Source: Streptomyces sp. NBC_01341 (GTDB taxonomy: Bacteria; Actinomycetota; Actinomycetes; Streptomycetales; Streptomycetaceae). Taken from it: a DNA stretch of 64,000 nt. The stretch covers positions 124,001 to 188,000 of the forward strand of contig NZ_CP108364.1 in the NCBI RefSeq assembly GCF_035946055.1, written 5' to 3'. The translations under genes and the position numbers were made by a program. Shown here one piece after another: positions 47,389 to 56,992 of this stretch (position 1 is its first letter; every line of letters begins with the position of its first letter). Under the pieces are notes generated by a model, which made no database searches, was not told the DNA's origin, and saw only the letters and a program-made list of their open reading frames with translations.

Positions 47389-48087
47389 GGAGCGTCCTTC
47401 CTGGCCTTGGGGGGAGTGAGTCAGGCGTGAGCGCGCGGCTAGCACGCTGCCGTGTCACTGAGGGAGGAACCTGCGCCCGGGTGATGTCCCGTCACCCGGG
47501 AAGCAGCCGTACCGATCCGTGCTGAAGCTGCGAGAGCTTTCGTTGCGCCATCGGGATACGTGCGGAAACTCGCGAGATTTTTGCATGCTGGCAATGTGGA
47601 CTTAATTTGTCAAGCGTGTGGTCAAATTCCCGGAATCCTCCGGGCGCCGGACGGCGTGTCAGCCCCAACGCACCACGCATGGGCGGAATATCACCGCGCT
47701 GACACTTTAGTTCATAATTCAAACTATCTGTGTGTATCCGCTCCCGGCCGTACAGGGCACCTGCGGAGGAAGCCGGAGGAACGGCCGCTGCGCGAGCCAC
47801 CAGGACGGCCGCGGGACGTCGGGCGGCCGTCCGGGCGAAATGGCCACGCGCAAACCGAGGCAAGGTGCCCGATCGGCTCCAGTCGTCCGGGCTGCGGCAT
47901 TGAGGGGGCCCGGACGACTGAAGCTGATCGGGGAGCACACCACATTCGCTTCGTGTGCGAGCTGGTTTTCGTGCAGCAGCGAGCTGGTGGTTGGCGCGGA
48001 AGCTGGCCCCGGTGGGTGACGTTCCTGCCCTGCCCCTACGTGGGGGCATGCCACTCAGCGGTCAGCTTCGCGTGGCCGCGGGTTTGG
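47389..48087. other. Long upstream region of the sugar-dehydrogenase operon
   Basis: About 700 bp with no supported gene and a visibly lower GC patch at 47570-47740. On the minus strand TTGACA (complement of 47608-47613) is followed after 17 bases by CAGCAT, a possible promoter. A candidate operator is listed separately. Confidence 0.4.
47705..47726. promoter_or_regulatory. AT-rich palindrome, candidate sugar-repressor operator
   Basis: TAGTTCATAATTCAAACTA (within 47707-47725) has TAGTT/AACTA arms around an AT-rich centre, in an otherwise GC-rich genome, about 320 bp upstream of the dehydrogenase start. Its shape resembles ROK/XylR-type operators (TTAGTT...AACTAA). No regulator gene is adjacent, so this is tentative. 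Confidence 0.35.
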
Positions 48088-48438
48088 TCAGCGGCGGTGG
48101 TGGTTGTGGCCCCAGGAGTCGGTATCGACGGTGCGGCCGCGGGCGTCGCGCAGGGCTGCGGTGTCGCTGTAGTTGTCCCGGACGTAGGCGCGGCGGTCCT
48201 GGAAGAGGTCGGTGCGGGTGTCGCGGCCCTGGCTGTCGGCCTGCACGTCGCTGATGACGACGCGGGGTGTGGGGCGGTGTCGGTCGCTGTCCTGCGCGGA
48301 AGCCGGCAGAGCAATGGCCGAGACGATCGCGCGGGCCGCGAGGACGGTCGCTGAGGTGCGGCGGGCGGTCGAAGAGAGACTTCGCGAAGGGCTTTTCGCG
48401 GCGGTTCTGAGGCACGCTGCTCGGTCCGGCCGGGGCAC
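48088..48438 (-). pseudogene. Lamin-tail-domain secreted protein with an internal deletion
   Basis: The frame encodes an exported protein (signal part ATVLAARAIVSAIALPASAQ) followed by RVVISDVQADSQGRD joined directly to TRTDLFQDRRAYVRDNYSDT, AALRDARGRTVDTDSWGHN. In Streptomyces LTD proteins these two stretches are separated by about 45 residues (the EWVEI...GWTLxDxxG...VHTG core). The join falls at a GRD motif that normally occurs on both sides, suggesting deletion by short homology. The start codon is uncertain; about 110 residues could still be translated. Confidence 0.55.
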
Positions 48439-48607
48439 CCACCGCCGATGAGGCCGACCAGGTCCGCCGTCATGCGTGCTGTGTGGTCACGTGTGTGCGA
48501 CATCGGCATCGACGAGCGCCGGGCAGGGACGACTCCTCGGCGGGCAGGGCGATACCCCGTTCGAGGAGACGCCGGGTGTCGCCCTGCCTGCTTCGCAGGT
48601 CATCTCC

Positions 48608-49900
48608 TCACGTCAGTGCATCGACGTGAGGGACCTGGTTGAGTTCTGCCACGAGATCGCGGTACCGGCGGCGGCTCGCGGCACCGTCCTCTTCGGCGTC
48701 CGGGGCGGGCTCGGTCACGAACTGCACCTGGGAGGCCAGCGCCTGGGCCAGGTCCTGCGCAGCCCGTGCCGTCTCGGCCGTCACCACCACGTACCCGGCG
48801 CGGTCCAGCGACCAGCGGACCGGCGGGATGACCTGGCCCACCTCGAAGTTGAGGTGGAATTCGACGACACCGGAGTGGGCCCGCGCCTCGTCGGCGCCCT
48901 TGATGGCGACCAGTCGGCCGGGCTCGGCCTCGAAGAAGACGACAGCCGCGCCGCCGTCAGCCTCGGGACGTCCGGCGAGCGGCTGGAGCTGACCCGCGCC
49001 CCAGGCGAGGCCGGCCTCCTCCAGGTCGATGCCGTAGACCGCGTGCGTCATGGTGTTGATCCGGTCGCCTCCGCGCCGGTTGTGGCTCTCGATCACCCGG
49101 GGACCGGCCGACGTGAGCTTCAGTTCGGTGTGCGACAGACCGTTTCGGAGGCCGACCGCGTCCAGGAAGTCGGACACCGTGCGGCACACGTCCTCCTCGA
49201 GGGAGGGGTCCAGCTGCGCGGGAATGGCGTGTCCGAACTCGACGAAGCCGGTTCCGGTGATCTTGTCGGCGATGGCGATCGGCACGTGCCGGCCGTCGAA
49301 GGAGAGCGCATCCACGCTGATCTCCGGGCCCTCGAGGTATTCCTCCAGCAGGAACTGCTTCAGGTCGAGCCCGCTCAGCGCCGCATACGCGGATTCGGCC
49401 GCCTCGGCGCTGTCGATCTTGTGGATGCCGATGCTCGCGGAGCCTCCCAGCGGCTTGGCGATCAACGGGTATCCCTGGGCGGCGCCGAACTCCCTGATCT
49501 CCTCCAGGCTCGACGCTACGGCCGCCCGCACGGCGCTGACGCCGCGCTCCGCGGTGTGCCGTCGCATGCGCCACTTGTCGGTCAGCAGCGCCACGGTCTC
49601 CGCGGAGACACCGTTCAGGCCGAGCGCGTCGTTGAGCAGGGCGGCGGTGAGGACGCCTTCCTCCTGTACGGTCACCACGCCGGCGAACGGCAGACGGTCG
49701 TGCAGCGCCCGTACGACGTCCACCAGTTCCCGGGAGTCGGACCGAGGCGGGTGCACCACGCAGATCTCGGCGACCAGTGCGTCAGCCGGCAGTTTGCGGA
49801 ACTCCTCGGGCGTGTACACGCAGACCACATCCAGCTTGAGCCCCCTGGCCCGCTGGAGCATCGGGGGTTTGGGCGAGACGAGACAGACGCGCATGTTCAT
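48608..49900 (-). CDS. ATP-grasp ligase
   Basis: A 430-residue ATP-grasp enzyme. An N-terminal Rossmann-like part (MRVCLVSPKPPMLQRARGLK) precedes the ATP-grasp fold: TDKWRMRRHTAERGVSAVRA, YPLIAKPLGGSASIGIHKI (ATP-binding Lys and Gly loop), FLLEEYLEGPEISVDALSFD, and the Mg2+/phosphate site SHTELKLTSAGPRVIESHNR, RGGD. Enzymes of this type join a carboxylate to an amine through an acyl-phosphate, often making dipeptides or amides in antibiotic pathways (BacD, DdaF). ATG 49900 overlaps the racemase stop (ATGA), so it is the last, coupled gene of the operon. Confidence 0.9.
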   Translation of the reverse strand: MNMRVCLVSPKPPMLQRARGLKLDVVCVYTPEEFRKLPADALVAEICVVHPPRSDSRELVDVVRALHDRLPFAGVVTVQEEGVLTAALLNDALGLNGVSAETVALLTDKWRMRRHTAERGVSAVRAAVASSLEEIREFGAAQGYPLIAKPLGGSASIGIHKIDSAEAAESAYAALSGLDLKQFLLEEYLEGPEISVDALSFDGRHVPIAIADKITGTGFVEFGHAIPAQLDPSLEEDVCRTVSDFLDAVGLRNGLSHTELKLTSAGPRVIESHNRRGGDRINTMTHAVYGIDLEEAGLAWGAGQLQPLAGRPEADGGAAVVFFEAEPGRLVAIKGADEARAHSGVVEFHLNFEVGQVIPPVRWSLDRAGYVVVTAETARAAQDLAQALASQVQFVTEPAPDAEEDGAASRRRYRDLVAELNQVPHVDALT

Positions 49901-50676
49901 GTTCGTTCCTTCGTGTGTTCGTGGCGCGGAAGACGCCCGGCGAGCGCCACAGCATCCTGGGCCAGTGCCGTGGTGGGGTCGAAGACGGGGAGGTTCTCGG
50001 CCCTGTGACCGAGCACCAGGGGGAGTTCCGTACATGCTGCGACGATCATCCCCGCGCCGGCTGCGGCGACGCATCTGATCGCCGGGACCAGTGCGTGCTC
50101 GGCGGCCTCCAGCTCGCCGGCCTTGATCAGCCGCACGGCTCGCATCACCGACCGTTGCTGCAGCAGCGGCGGGGGGACGACCGCGTCGATGCCCTGTTCA
50201 CGCAGACCTTCCTGGTACAGCCCCGTCACGAGTGTCCCCGTGGTGGCGAGGAGCCCCACTCGGGAGACCGATGGCGCGGCCCCGCGCAGCCGCCGCACAC
50301 TGGCGTCGATCATACTGAGGATGGGAACGGCCGAGGCACGCCGCAGGTCCGGGAGGAACGCGTGCGCGGTGCTGCAGGGCATGGCGATGATCGCCGCCCC
50401 CGCGGACTGGAGCAGGCGCACCCCTTCGAGCAGGCGGGGCAGCGGGCTCGGCCCGTCCGACAGGATGGCGTCGGTGCGGTCCGGCACGGTGCCGTCGGAC
50501 CACACCAGTGTCCGCAGGTGCTCCTGGTCACTGGCGGCGGGCGTCTCCCGTACCAGCTTTGCGAAGAAGTCCGCCGTGGCTGCGGGTCCCATGCCGCCGA
50601 GCACGCCGACGATGCCGGACGCCGCCGGATCGGGTGCCTGTGTCGCGCTCCGGGATCCGGAGATGACCGCGCTCAC
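49897..50676 (-). CDS. Aspartate/glutamate racemase-family protein
   Basis: A 259-residue cofactor-independent racemase: GIVGVLGGMGPAATADFFAK at the N-terminus, the first catalytic Cys in AIIAMPCSTAHAFLPDL and the second in GMIVAACTELPLVLGHRAEN. Both Cys are present, so activity is plausible. GTG 50676 overlaps the MFS stop (GTGA), and its own stop overlaps the ATP-grasp start. In a biosynthetic operon it would supply a D-amino acid, possibly D-Asp or D-Glu, or epimerise an unusual acid. The first ~15 residues are a non-conserved extension. Confidence 0.9.
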   Translation of the reverse strand: MSAVISGSRSATQAPDPAASGIVGVLGGMGPAATADFFAKLVRETPAASDQEHLRTLVWSDGTVPDRTDAILSDGPSPLPRLLEGVRLLQSAGAAIIAMPCSTAHAFLPDLRRASAVPILSMIDASVRRLRGAAPSVSRVGLLATTGTLVTGLYQEGLREQGIDAVVPPPLLQQRSVMRAVRLIKAGELEAAEHALVPAIRCVAAAGAGMIVAACTELPLVLGHRAENLPVFDPTTALAQDAVALAGRLPRHEHTKERT

Positions 50677-51932
50677 CGTGCCGACCGCACGTTCACCGCG
50701 AGTGTGTCGTCCTTGAGGAGTGCCCACGGCACGAAACCGACGAGCATCACGACCACGCCGACCAGCACCCATACGGGGGTGCCTTGGTGTACGAGTGGCC
50801 CGACGATCAGCAGCGGACCGACCAGGTCCTGGCCCACCCGGCCCAGGTTGTAGAAGGACAAGTACTGTCCGAGCGACTCCTTGGGGGCGAGTTCGAAGGA
50901 CAGCGGCGTGCTCGCGATGACAAGGCTCTCGCCTGCGGTGTGGGCCAGCATGGCGATCACGAGGATCGCGAGTGCCGCCCAGGCGTTGCCCACCGCGCCT
51001 GCCCCGGCGTACGCGAGGCAGGCGGCGCAGACGGCCGCACCGCCCAGCGCTGACGCGCGCAGGGCGGCGGAGAAGTCCGCGAACATCCGGTTCACCGGGA
51101 TCTGCGCCGCCATGGCCAGCGCGCCGTTGAGCGCGAGGAGTGCGGTGAGGCTCCAGCGGGGAGAGTCCGTCGACTGGACGATCCACAGGGGCAGTACGAG
51201 CGACAGGATCGTGTTGTGCGTCATGGCCACGCCATTGACGACGGTGATCACCAGATACCGCCGGTCGCGCAACGGGGTGGCCCTGACGCCGCGTTGCTTG
51301 ACCGGGCCCGTGTCCGCGGGCTTCGCCGCCGGTACGTGGAGCCTGGACACGAGGATCGCGGCGCCGATGAACGACGCGGCGTTGATTCCGATGCCCACCA
51401 GGTACAGGGCGGCGGAGTCGGTGACGACGGGCAGGGTGGCCGCCAGTGACCCGAGCACGATCGCTCCGTTGCGCGCGGAGAACACGGTGCCCAGGATCGT
51501 CGCCCGGTCCTTGGCCTCGAAGAGCCGGCCCATCAGCGCCTGGTTGATGGCGGGGCTCGCCCGGTCGGCCGTGGTCACGATGCAGGCGAGCACCACGAAC
51601 ATCCAGTACTGCTCGGCAAGGAGGTAGAGGCCGTAGCCCACGGCCCGTACACCGAACAGCACGATGAGGCTCTTCTGCGCCCCCACCCGGTCCGCGAGGG
51701 CGCCGATGCGGGGGCTGAGGACGAACGCGCAGAGACTGCCCAGGGAGATCGCGAGTCCCACGGAGGACACGCTGAAGTCCCGGACAGTGGTGAAGAACAG
51801 GACCGATGTCGCCGTGAAGATACCGGTGCCGAAGGAGTCGGCGGTGACACTCGCCAGCAGCAGTCTCGTCTCCCGGCGCTGCAGCATCAGAACATCGCGC
51901 AGACGTGCCCACAGGGCGAGGTCAGTGCTCAC
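50673..51932 (-). CDS. MFS transporter, probable product exporter
   Basis: A 419-residue membrane protein with about 12 hydrophobic segments (for example LFFTTVRDFSVSSVGLAISL, SLIVLFGVRAVGYGLYLLAE, YLVITVVNGVAMTHNTILSL, VWVLVGVVVMLVGFVPWALL). The cytoplasmic MFS motif A appears as RIGALADRVGAQKS. GTG 51932 overlaps the end of the monooxygenase gene by 11 bases, indicating coupled translation. Position inside the operon suggests export of, and resistance to, the locus product. Confidence 0.9.
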   Translation of the reverse strand: MSTDLALWARLRDVLMLQRRETRLLLASVTADSFGTGIFTATSVLFFTTVRDFSVSSVGLAISLGSLCAFVLSPRIGALADRVGAQKSLIVLFGVRAVGYGLYLLAEQYWMFVVLACIVTTADRASPAINQALMGRLFEAKDRATILGTVFSARNGAIVLGSLAATLPVVTDSAALYLVGIGINAASFIGAAILVSRLHVPAAKPADTGPVKQRGVRATPLRDRRYLVITVVNGVAMTHNTILSLVLPLWIVQSTDSPRWSLTALLALNGALAMAAQIPVNRMFADFSAALRASALGGAAVCAACLAYAGAGAVGNAWAALAILVIAMLAHTAGESLVIASTPLSFELAPKESLGQYLSFYNLGRVGQDLVGPLLIVGPLVHQGTPVWVLVGVVVMLVGFVPWALLKDDTLAVNVRSAR

Positions 51933-53007
51933 TCCCGACGCCCTCACCTTCGGTGCGGCGGTTTCCGACGAGGGTGCCGATCAGCGGGATCACCGGGGGT
52001 ATCCGCTCGCCGGGTACGCCGAAGTCGACCAGGCAGGCGATGTCGTCGACGCCCGCAGCCGCCACCCGCTCGACCGTGCTCCTGACGGTGTCCGGGGAGC
52101 CGATCAGGGAACCGCCCCGCAGGTAGCGCTCGTACGTGGCGTCCAGCAGTTCCTCGAGGAGGTCCTCCGGAATCTCGTCGTCGGGCAGGACGTGCCCGCC
52201 GCTGATGGTGCCGCCGCCCTGGGCCGCCCGCAGCTCCAGCTTCACCGCGGATCTCAGATAGTCGCGGAAGGGTGCGCGGCTGCGGGCCTCGGCGGCATCC
52301 GGGTCGTCGTCCAGGTGGGTGTGCAGCATCAGAGACACCGTCCCGGTGGCCGGGTCGAAACCCGCGTCCGCGCGGGCCTTGCGGTATCCCGCCACCTTCT
52401 CGGCGAGCTGGTCGAGATCCTGACCGATCAGGTGGGTCAGCACGTTGAGGCCACGGGTCCCGGCGTCCTGGAAGGTCCGTGGGTTCCCCGAGGAGGTGAT
52501 CCAGATGGGGAGTTCAGCCTGGACGGGCCTCGGGTGCAGGCCGGCCGCGAAGGGCTGCCCGGTGCCGTTGGGCAGCTCGACGTCCTCGCCCCGCCACAGG
52601 GCGCGCACCGTGTCGATCTGTTCCAGCATGACCTGGTGGCGCGACGCGTAGACGTCGGGCGCCAGCACGAAGTCGTTGGCGTTCCAGCCGGAGCCGAAGG
52701 AGACGGCCGCGCGGCCGGACGACCAGTTGTCGACGACGGCCCAGTCCTCGGCGATGCGCACCGTGTGGTGCAGCGGGGAGATGAGACTGCCGGCCCGCAG
52801 CTGGATGTGCCGGGTGGCGGTGGCCAGCGCGGCACTGGTGAGTGCCGGGTTGGGGAACACGCTGCCGAACTGGTCGAAGTGCCGCTCGGGAGTCCACACC
52901 GCGTCCAGGCCGTGGGCGTCGGCCAGTCGGCTGGCCTCCAGCACCGTCCGGCAGGTCTCCTGCGGGGCCGCCTCGCCGGAGGCAAAGAACATGACGCTGA
53001 AGCGCAA
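51922..53007 (-). CDS. Luciferase-like (LLM) FMN-dependent monooxygenase, MupA/Atu3671-like
   Basis: A 361-residue single-domain flavin enzyme: RFSVMFFASGEAAPQETCRT, GLDAVWTPERHFDQFGSVFP, HIQLRAGSLISPLHHTVRIA, EDWAVVDNWSSGRAAVSFGS, GWNANDFVLAPD and PIWITSSGNPRTFQDAG. This matches the natural-product-associated LLM subfamily often found in or beside NRPS and PKS proteins. TTG 53007 is the start, with AGGAGAG 7-8 bases upstream. It uses reduced FMN and O2; the substrate is unknown, with hydroxylation of a carrier-bound or free intermediate the usual inference. Confidence 0.88.
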   Translation of the reverse strand: MRFSVMFFASGEAAPQETCRTVLEASRLADAHGLDAVWTPERHFDQFGSVFPNPALTSAALATATRHIQLRAGSLISPLHHTVRIAEDWAVVDNWSSGRAAVSFGSGWNANDFVLAPDVYASRHQVMLEQIDTVRALWRGEDVELPNGTGQPFAAGLHPRPVQAELPIWITSSGNPRTFQDAGTRGLNVLTHLIGQDLDQLAEKVAGYRKARADAGFDPATGTVSLMLHTHLDDDPDAAEARSRAPFRDYLRSAVKLELRAAQGGGTISGGHVLPDDEIPEDLLEELLDATYERYLRGGSLIGSPDTVRSTVERVAAAGVDDIACLVDFGVPGERIPPVIPLIGTLVGNRRTEGEGVGSEH

Positions 53008-53049
53008 GGGGGACTCTCCTGTGTCTCGTAACGCGGTAGCGGGGACGGA

Positions 53050-55059
53050 TCAGACCGCTGCGGGTACGACCCGGGTCACCGACCAGCCGTGGATGTGACC
53101 GTGGACCTGGTGACTGGGGACGGTCTCGCCGCACTCCAGGCGATCCGCGGCCCGGGCGACGAGCGTGTCGTTGCCGTCTCCCCCGTCCGGCCAGCGGATC
53201 TCGACGGTGTTGCGTCCGCGGCGCAGCACGTCCGGAGTCACGGTGAACTCCCGGGTCGTCCAGGAGGGGCCTGCCTGCGCGGTGCCCACCTGGTGCCCGT
53301 TGACCTCGACCGTCGCGGTCCCGTCCGGGTGCCCGACCGGCAGCCGCCAGGTGACTTCGACCAGGTGGGGGGCGGGACCGTCGACGACCAGGGTGGACCG
53401 GGTGCGGGGGGAACTCGCCCGGAGGTACGCCACGCGCAGGCCGACGCCGGCCTGGCGGCGCTCGTTGAACGTGGTGGCGAGGTTCGCGTCGGCGAGCAGG
53501 TCGATGGTTCCCGCGTGTTCGGCGACGAGCAGGTCCTCGTACCGCTTTCGCGCAGTGACGCCCTTGCCTTCGAGCAGGTCGAGCATCGCTTCGCGCAAGG
53601 TGTGGTCGGCCAGTTTGCCGTTGAGCCGGCCGTCGCCGACCACCATGTAGCGGCGGAAGGCCGGGTCCTGGGCGGAGCGTTCGTAGGAGGAGCACATCCA
53701 GTTCGGGGCTTTCCTCGTCTGGTAGTCGAGGTAGTCCTCGAAGCGGTCGGCGACCGAAGGGTCGGCGTCCAACGCCTTCGTCAGGTGGTGGCGCAGCACG
53801 TCTTCGGGCTGGCCGTAGTGGGCGTTGTGCACGGCTGCGAGGAAGTGGGCCAGGGCGAGCCGGTCGGCTGCGGGCGTGGCCGGGACGCAGGCGGACCGCT
53901 CGGGCAGCTGCAGGGCGGCGCCGAGGGCGTCCGCGACAGCCAGGGCGGTGGCACGCAGACCGTCGAACGTGAGGTGGCAGTAGTCGAGGAAGTACTGGCG
54001 GCCGGGTATCCCGTCCTCGCCGCCGGGGAACAGTGCCGCCTGGTCGACCAGGTGGAACCCGGACTCGCCGGCTTTGCGGCGCATCACCTCCTGCACGGAC
54101 GCGAGGGTGCGCGGGGAGTGGATGGTGAAGGGGCTGACCACCGCGTCCTTGGCGGCGCGGAGAGCGGTGAGCGCTTCGTCGGGCGACGCCGCGCATTGTG
54201 CTGCCAGCCGGTGCGGGACAGGGCTGGAGCCTCCGTCGAGCGCGGTCATCTCGGCGCTGAGCGTGCGGGCTGTTCCGAGGTCGCCGTCCCGCTGGGCGCG
54301 CTCGGCCTCCTCCTGGGCGCGGAGGTGGCGCCGCATCCGTCCCGCGGGCAGGGCGGGACAGTCGAGGAGCGGTTCGTCCTTCCAGTCGCCCAGGTTGAAC
54401 TCCGGGACGACGAGGACGACGGGGACGTCCGCGGCGAGGTCGCGAAGAAGGTCCAGCGCCCTCGCGGCGACGTCGGTGACGAGGGCGCGGAAGGACGCCG
54501 CGGCGGCGGGGAAGCCGCCTTCTTCGAGCCGCAGGGCGAGTTCGTGGCGCTCCACGGGTGTCGGGTCGACGTTGTTCCAGTTGTTCCCGGCGTGCACCAC
54601 GAGCGCGTCGGCGCCGAGCGCGAGTGCCTCGGCGGCGGTGCGCAGCAGCTCGTCCAGGGAACAGTTGGTGCGGGCGAGGTCGAGGACGTCCACGGCTGAG
54701 CCGTCGAGGGCGGCGTCGACGAGGCCGGCGAGCGAATACGCCGGGTCGAAGAAGTAGCCGCGCGCCGCGGACTCCCCCAGTACGGCGACACGGCGGTGTC
54801 CGGGGCGGAGGGCGATCTCCGGCCGGTCCGCCCAGTAGCGCCACTCGTCACGGCGTCCGGTGTCCTGGAGCAGTTGTCCGTCCGCCATTCGCCATACGCC
54901 CACGCCGGTGCCCGACGGTGTGGGCGCGGTCAGGTCGGTCGAGCGCTCGGCGGGTCGGCCCAGCACCTGCATACGGGCCAGGGTGAGGGCGCCCTCCGGT
55001 CCGGACAGGGAGCGGCTGAGTCGCTCGGAGATGCTGTGAGTGGGATCGGTCTGCGGCAT
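53050..55059 (-). CDS. SGNH/GDSL hydrolase-like protein with a C-terminal beta domain
   Basis: A 669-residue protein without a signal peptide. An SGNH-like fold is suggested by RVAVLGESAARGYFFDP (the Ser block), VVHAGNNWNNVDP (Asn block) and YFLDYCHLTFDGLRA (a DxxH catalytic block). A helical region follows (FLAAVHNAHYGQPEDVLRHH), and the last ~150 residues look like a beta-sandwich (LVEVTWRLPVGHPDGTATVE, FTVTPDVLRRGRNTVEIRWP). AGGGGGA precedes ATG 55059. It sits between the AsnB-like and LLM genes, with gaps of 61 and 42 bp. Possible roles are acyl transfer, ester cleavage or product release. Close relatives occur in biosynthetic clusters but none is characterised to my knowledge. Confidence 0.75.
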   Translation of the reverse strand: MPQTDPTHSISERLSRSLSGPEGALTLARMQVLGRPAERSTDLTAPTPSGTGVGVWRMADGQLLQDTGRRDEWRYWADRPEIALRPGHRRVAVLGESAARGYFFDPAYSLAGLVDAALDGSAVDVLDLARTNCSLDELLRTAAEALALGADALVVHAGNNWNNVDPTPVERHELALRLEEGGFPAAAASFRALVTDVAARALDLLRDLAADVPVVLVVPEFNLGDWKDEPLLDCPALPAGRMRRHLRAQEEAERAQRDGDLGTARTLSAEMTALDGGSSPVPHRLAAQCAASPDEALTALRAAKDAVVSPFTIHSPRTLASVQEVMRRKAGESGFHLVDQAALFPGGEDGIPGRQYFLDYCHLTFDGLRATALAVADALGAALQLPERSACVPATPAADRLALAHFLAAVHNAHYGQPEDVLRHHLTKALDADPSVADRFEDYLDYQTRKAPNWMCSSYERSAQDPAFRRYMVVGDGRLNGKLADHTLREAMLDLLEGKGVTARKRYEDLLVAEHAGTIDLLADANLATTFNERRQAGVGLRVAYLRASSPRTRSTLVVDGPAPHLVEVTWRLPVGHPDGTATVEVNGHQVGTAQAGPSWTTREFTVTPDVLRRGRNTVEIRWPDGGDGNDTLVARAADRLECGETVPSHQVHGHIHGWSVTRVVPAAV

Positions 55060-55120
55060 CCGTGTGTCCCCCTGAGGTGTGGTCCGGCCATGGGCCGGCC
55101 GGTACTCGTCCGCGTTGTCG

Positions 55121-56992
55121 TCAAGCGGTGTACGCGGGCAGGTCGTACAGGTCGAGAAGCAGGTTGAAGGTGATGACGGTCATCAACAGGTCGGTCTCGA
55201 AGGGGACGTTGATGCGGAACCCGGGCGTGCTGTACTCACGGACGAGTCGTTCCACGCGGTCCGGGTCGAAGTAACCGTCCGCCTCGATGCGTTCCCGGGA
55301 GAGCAGGGCCTCGATGGCGGGATCGTCCTGTCTGATCAGGTGGGGGCTGCCCGGTGCGGTGAAGCCGAACTTCTCGCGGTCCACGATCTTGCGCGGGATC
55401 CAGTCCCGGGCGACCTGCTTGAGGAGGTACTTCTCCTCCAGTCCCTTGAGCTTCAGCTCGGGCGGAACAATCGCGAGGAACTCGGCGAGCTCCCGGTCGA
55501 GGAACGGATGGCGGGACTCGACGGAGTTGGCGAAGACCATGCGGTCGCCGTGGTCACCGAGCAGGTGGTCCGCCAGCCGCAGTTTGAGGTCGAGGTAGGA
55601 GCGGCGGTGCAGGTCGTGGAGGCCCACCAGCCGGTTGCGGTCGACCAACGGGTGGCCGAGGCAGTCGATCTCCTTCTGCCGCTCGCGGACGGCCGCGGAA
55701 TAGAGTGCGGTCTTCGTCGCCCGGAAGCCGGCATCGTTGCGTTCGTAGAAGAAGTTCTCGTCCCCCCAGAGGCCTTCGCGGATTCTGGCCTCGCGAAGGT
55801 CGGTGCCCACACCTGCCGCCTGGGAGCGCCGGATCTGGTCGAAGCGGTAGCCGATGTATCCGCCGAACAGCTCGTCCGCGCCCTGTCCGGTGAGTACGAC
55901 CTTGACCCCGGCACCGTGCACCGCTTCGGAGAGCGCGTGGGCGGCCGAGTTGAAGGACTCCTTCAGCGGGCACTCGGTGTGCTGCACGACCGTGCGCAAC
56001 CGGGACGATATCTCCTCGCCGTGCACGAAGCGCTCGGTGTGACGGGTGTCGAGCACACTGCTCATGAGCCGCTGGTAGTCGCTCTCGGAGAGCTCCCGCT
56101 CGGGGAACGCCGCCGCGAACGAGCGGATCTCGGCGTCGGGCATGAGGTGTCGCATGATGGCGCCGATCAGGGAGGAGTCGAGCCCTCCGCTGAGGTAGAG
56201 GCCGACCCCCACGTCGGACTGCAGGCGCTTTTCGACCGAGCGGACCAGCAACTCCTCGACCCGTCGGACGTAATAGGACTCGTCGTGATGCTCCAGTTCG
56301 GCTTCGGTGCGCGGGTATGCGATGTCCCAATACGTCCAGGTCCTGGGCACACCGCCGGGGCGGAACTCGATTGCGGTGCCGGGCGGCACGCTGTGAACGC
56401 CCTCGAACATCGTCCGCGGGCTCACCAGACCGGGAAGGGTGAACACCTGGTCCAGGCCGACGAGGTCGACTCGGCGCGGCACCGCGTCGTGCTTCAGCAG
56501 GGCTTTGATCTCGGAGCCGAAGACCAGTTCGCCGTCGCGATGGGCGTAGAAGAGCGGCGTGACGCCGAAGTGGTCGCGGGCACCGATGAAGAGCTGTTCA
56601 CGGCGGTCGTAGAGCACGACCGCGAACTGCCCGTCGAGGCGGGTGACGAAGTCGCGGCCGAACTCCTCGTAGAGGTGGGGGATCACTTCGGTGTCACAGC
56701 GCGTGCGGAGCGTGTGGCCGCGGCCGATGAGGAGGTCACGCAGTTCGCGGTAGTTGTAGATCTCGCCGGTGGTCATGGCGACGATCTGGCCGCTCTCGTC
56801 GTACATCGGCTGGTCGCCGGCTCCGAGGTCGTTGATCGCGAGCCGCGCGAAGACGAAGGCCACGGTCTCGTCGACGTGGAATCCGGTGGAGTCGGGCCCC
56901 CGGTGTCCGATCACCGCGCTCATGGCGTCGAGCGTCTCGCGCGCCGCCCCGGGATCGTGTCGTGGCCCGACGAAGCCCGCGAGTCCACACAC
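55121..56992 (-). CDS. Asparagine synthetase (glutamine-hydrolysing)-like protein
   Basis: A 623-residue class II amidotransferase. The GTG at 56992 directly precedes the Cys codon, so after Met removal Cys is N-terminal and nucleophilic (CGLAGFVGP). The glutaminase domain continues AVIGHRGPDSTGF, RLAINDLGAGDQPMYDESGQ, TGEIYNYRELR. The synthetase domain has the PP-loop LYLSGGLDSSLIGAIMRHLM and VKVVLTGQGADELFGGY. A longer in-frame start was rejected because it would mask the Cys. In antibiotic loci AsnB homologues amidate carboxylates or build amide and lactam bonds rather than supplying asparagine. First gene of the minus-strand operon. Confidence 0.92.
   Translation of the reverse strand: MCGLAGFVGPRHDPGAARETLDAMSAVIGHRGPDSTGFHVDETVAFVFARLAINDLGAGDQPMYDESGQIVAMTTGEIYNYRELRDLLIGRGHTLRTRCDTEVIPHLYEEFGRDFVTRLDGQFAVVLYDRREQLFIGARDHFGVTPLFYAHRDGELVFGSEIKALLKHDAVPRRVDLVGLDQVFTLPGLVSPRTMFEGVHSVPPGTAIEFRPGGVPRTWTYWDIAYPRTEAELEHHDESYYVRRVEELLVRSVEKRLQSDVGVGLYLSGGLDSSLIGAIMRHLMPDAEIRSFAAAFPERELSESDYQRLMSSVLDTRHTERFVHGEEISSRLRTVVQHTECPLKESFNSAAHALSEAVHGAGVKVVLTGQGADELFGGYIGYRFDQIRRSQAAGVGTDLREARIREGLWGDENFFYERNDAGFRATKTALYSAAVRERQKEIDCLGHPLVDRNRLVGLHDLHRRSYLDLKLRLADHLLGDHGDRMVFANSVESRHPFLDRELAEFLAIVPPELKLKGLEEKYLLKQVARDWIPRKIVDREKFGFTAPGSPHLIRQDDPAIEALLSRERIEADGYFDPDRVERLVREYSTPGFRINVPFETDLLMTVITFNLLLDLYDLPAYTA

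Noticed and set aside
47492..48049. A 185-codon minus-strand frame upstream of the sugar-dehydrogenase operon
   Set aside because: It would translate the AT-rich promoter patch and candidate operator; composition changes abruptly along its length.
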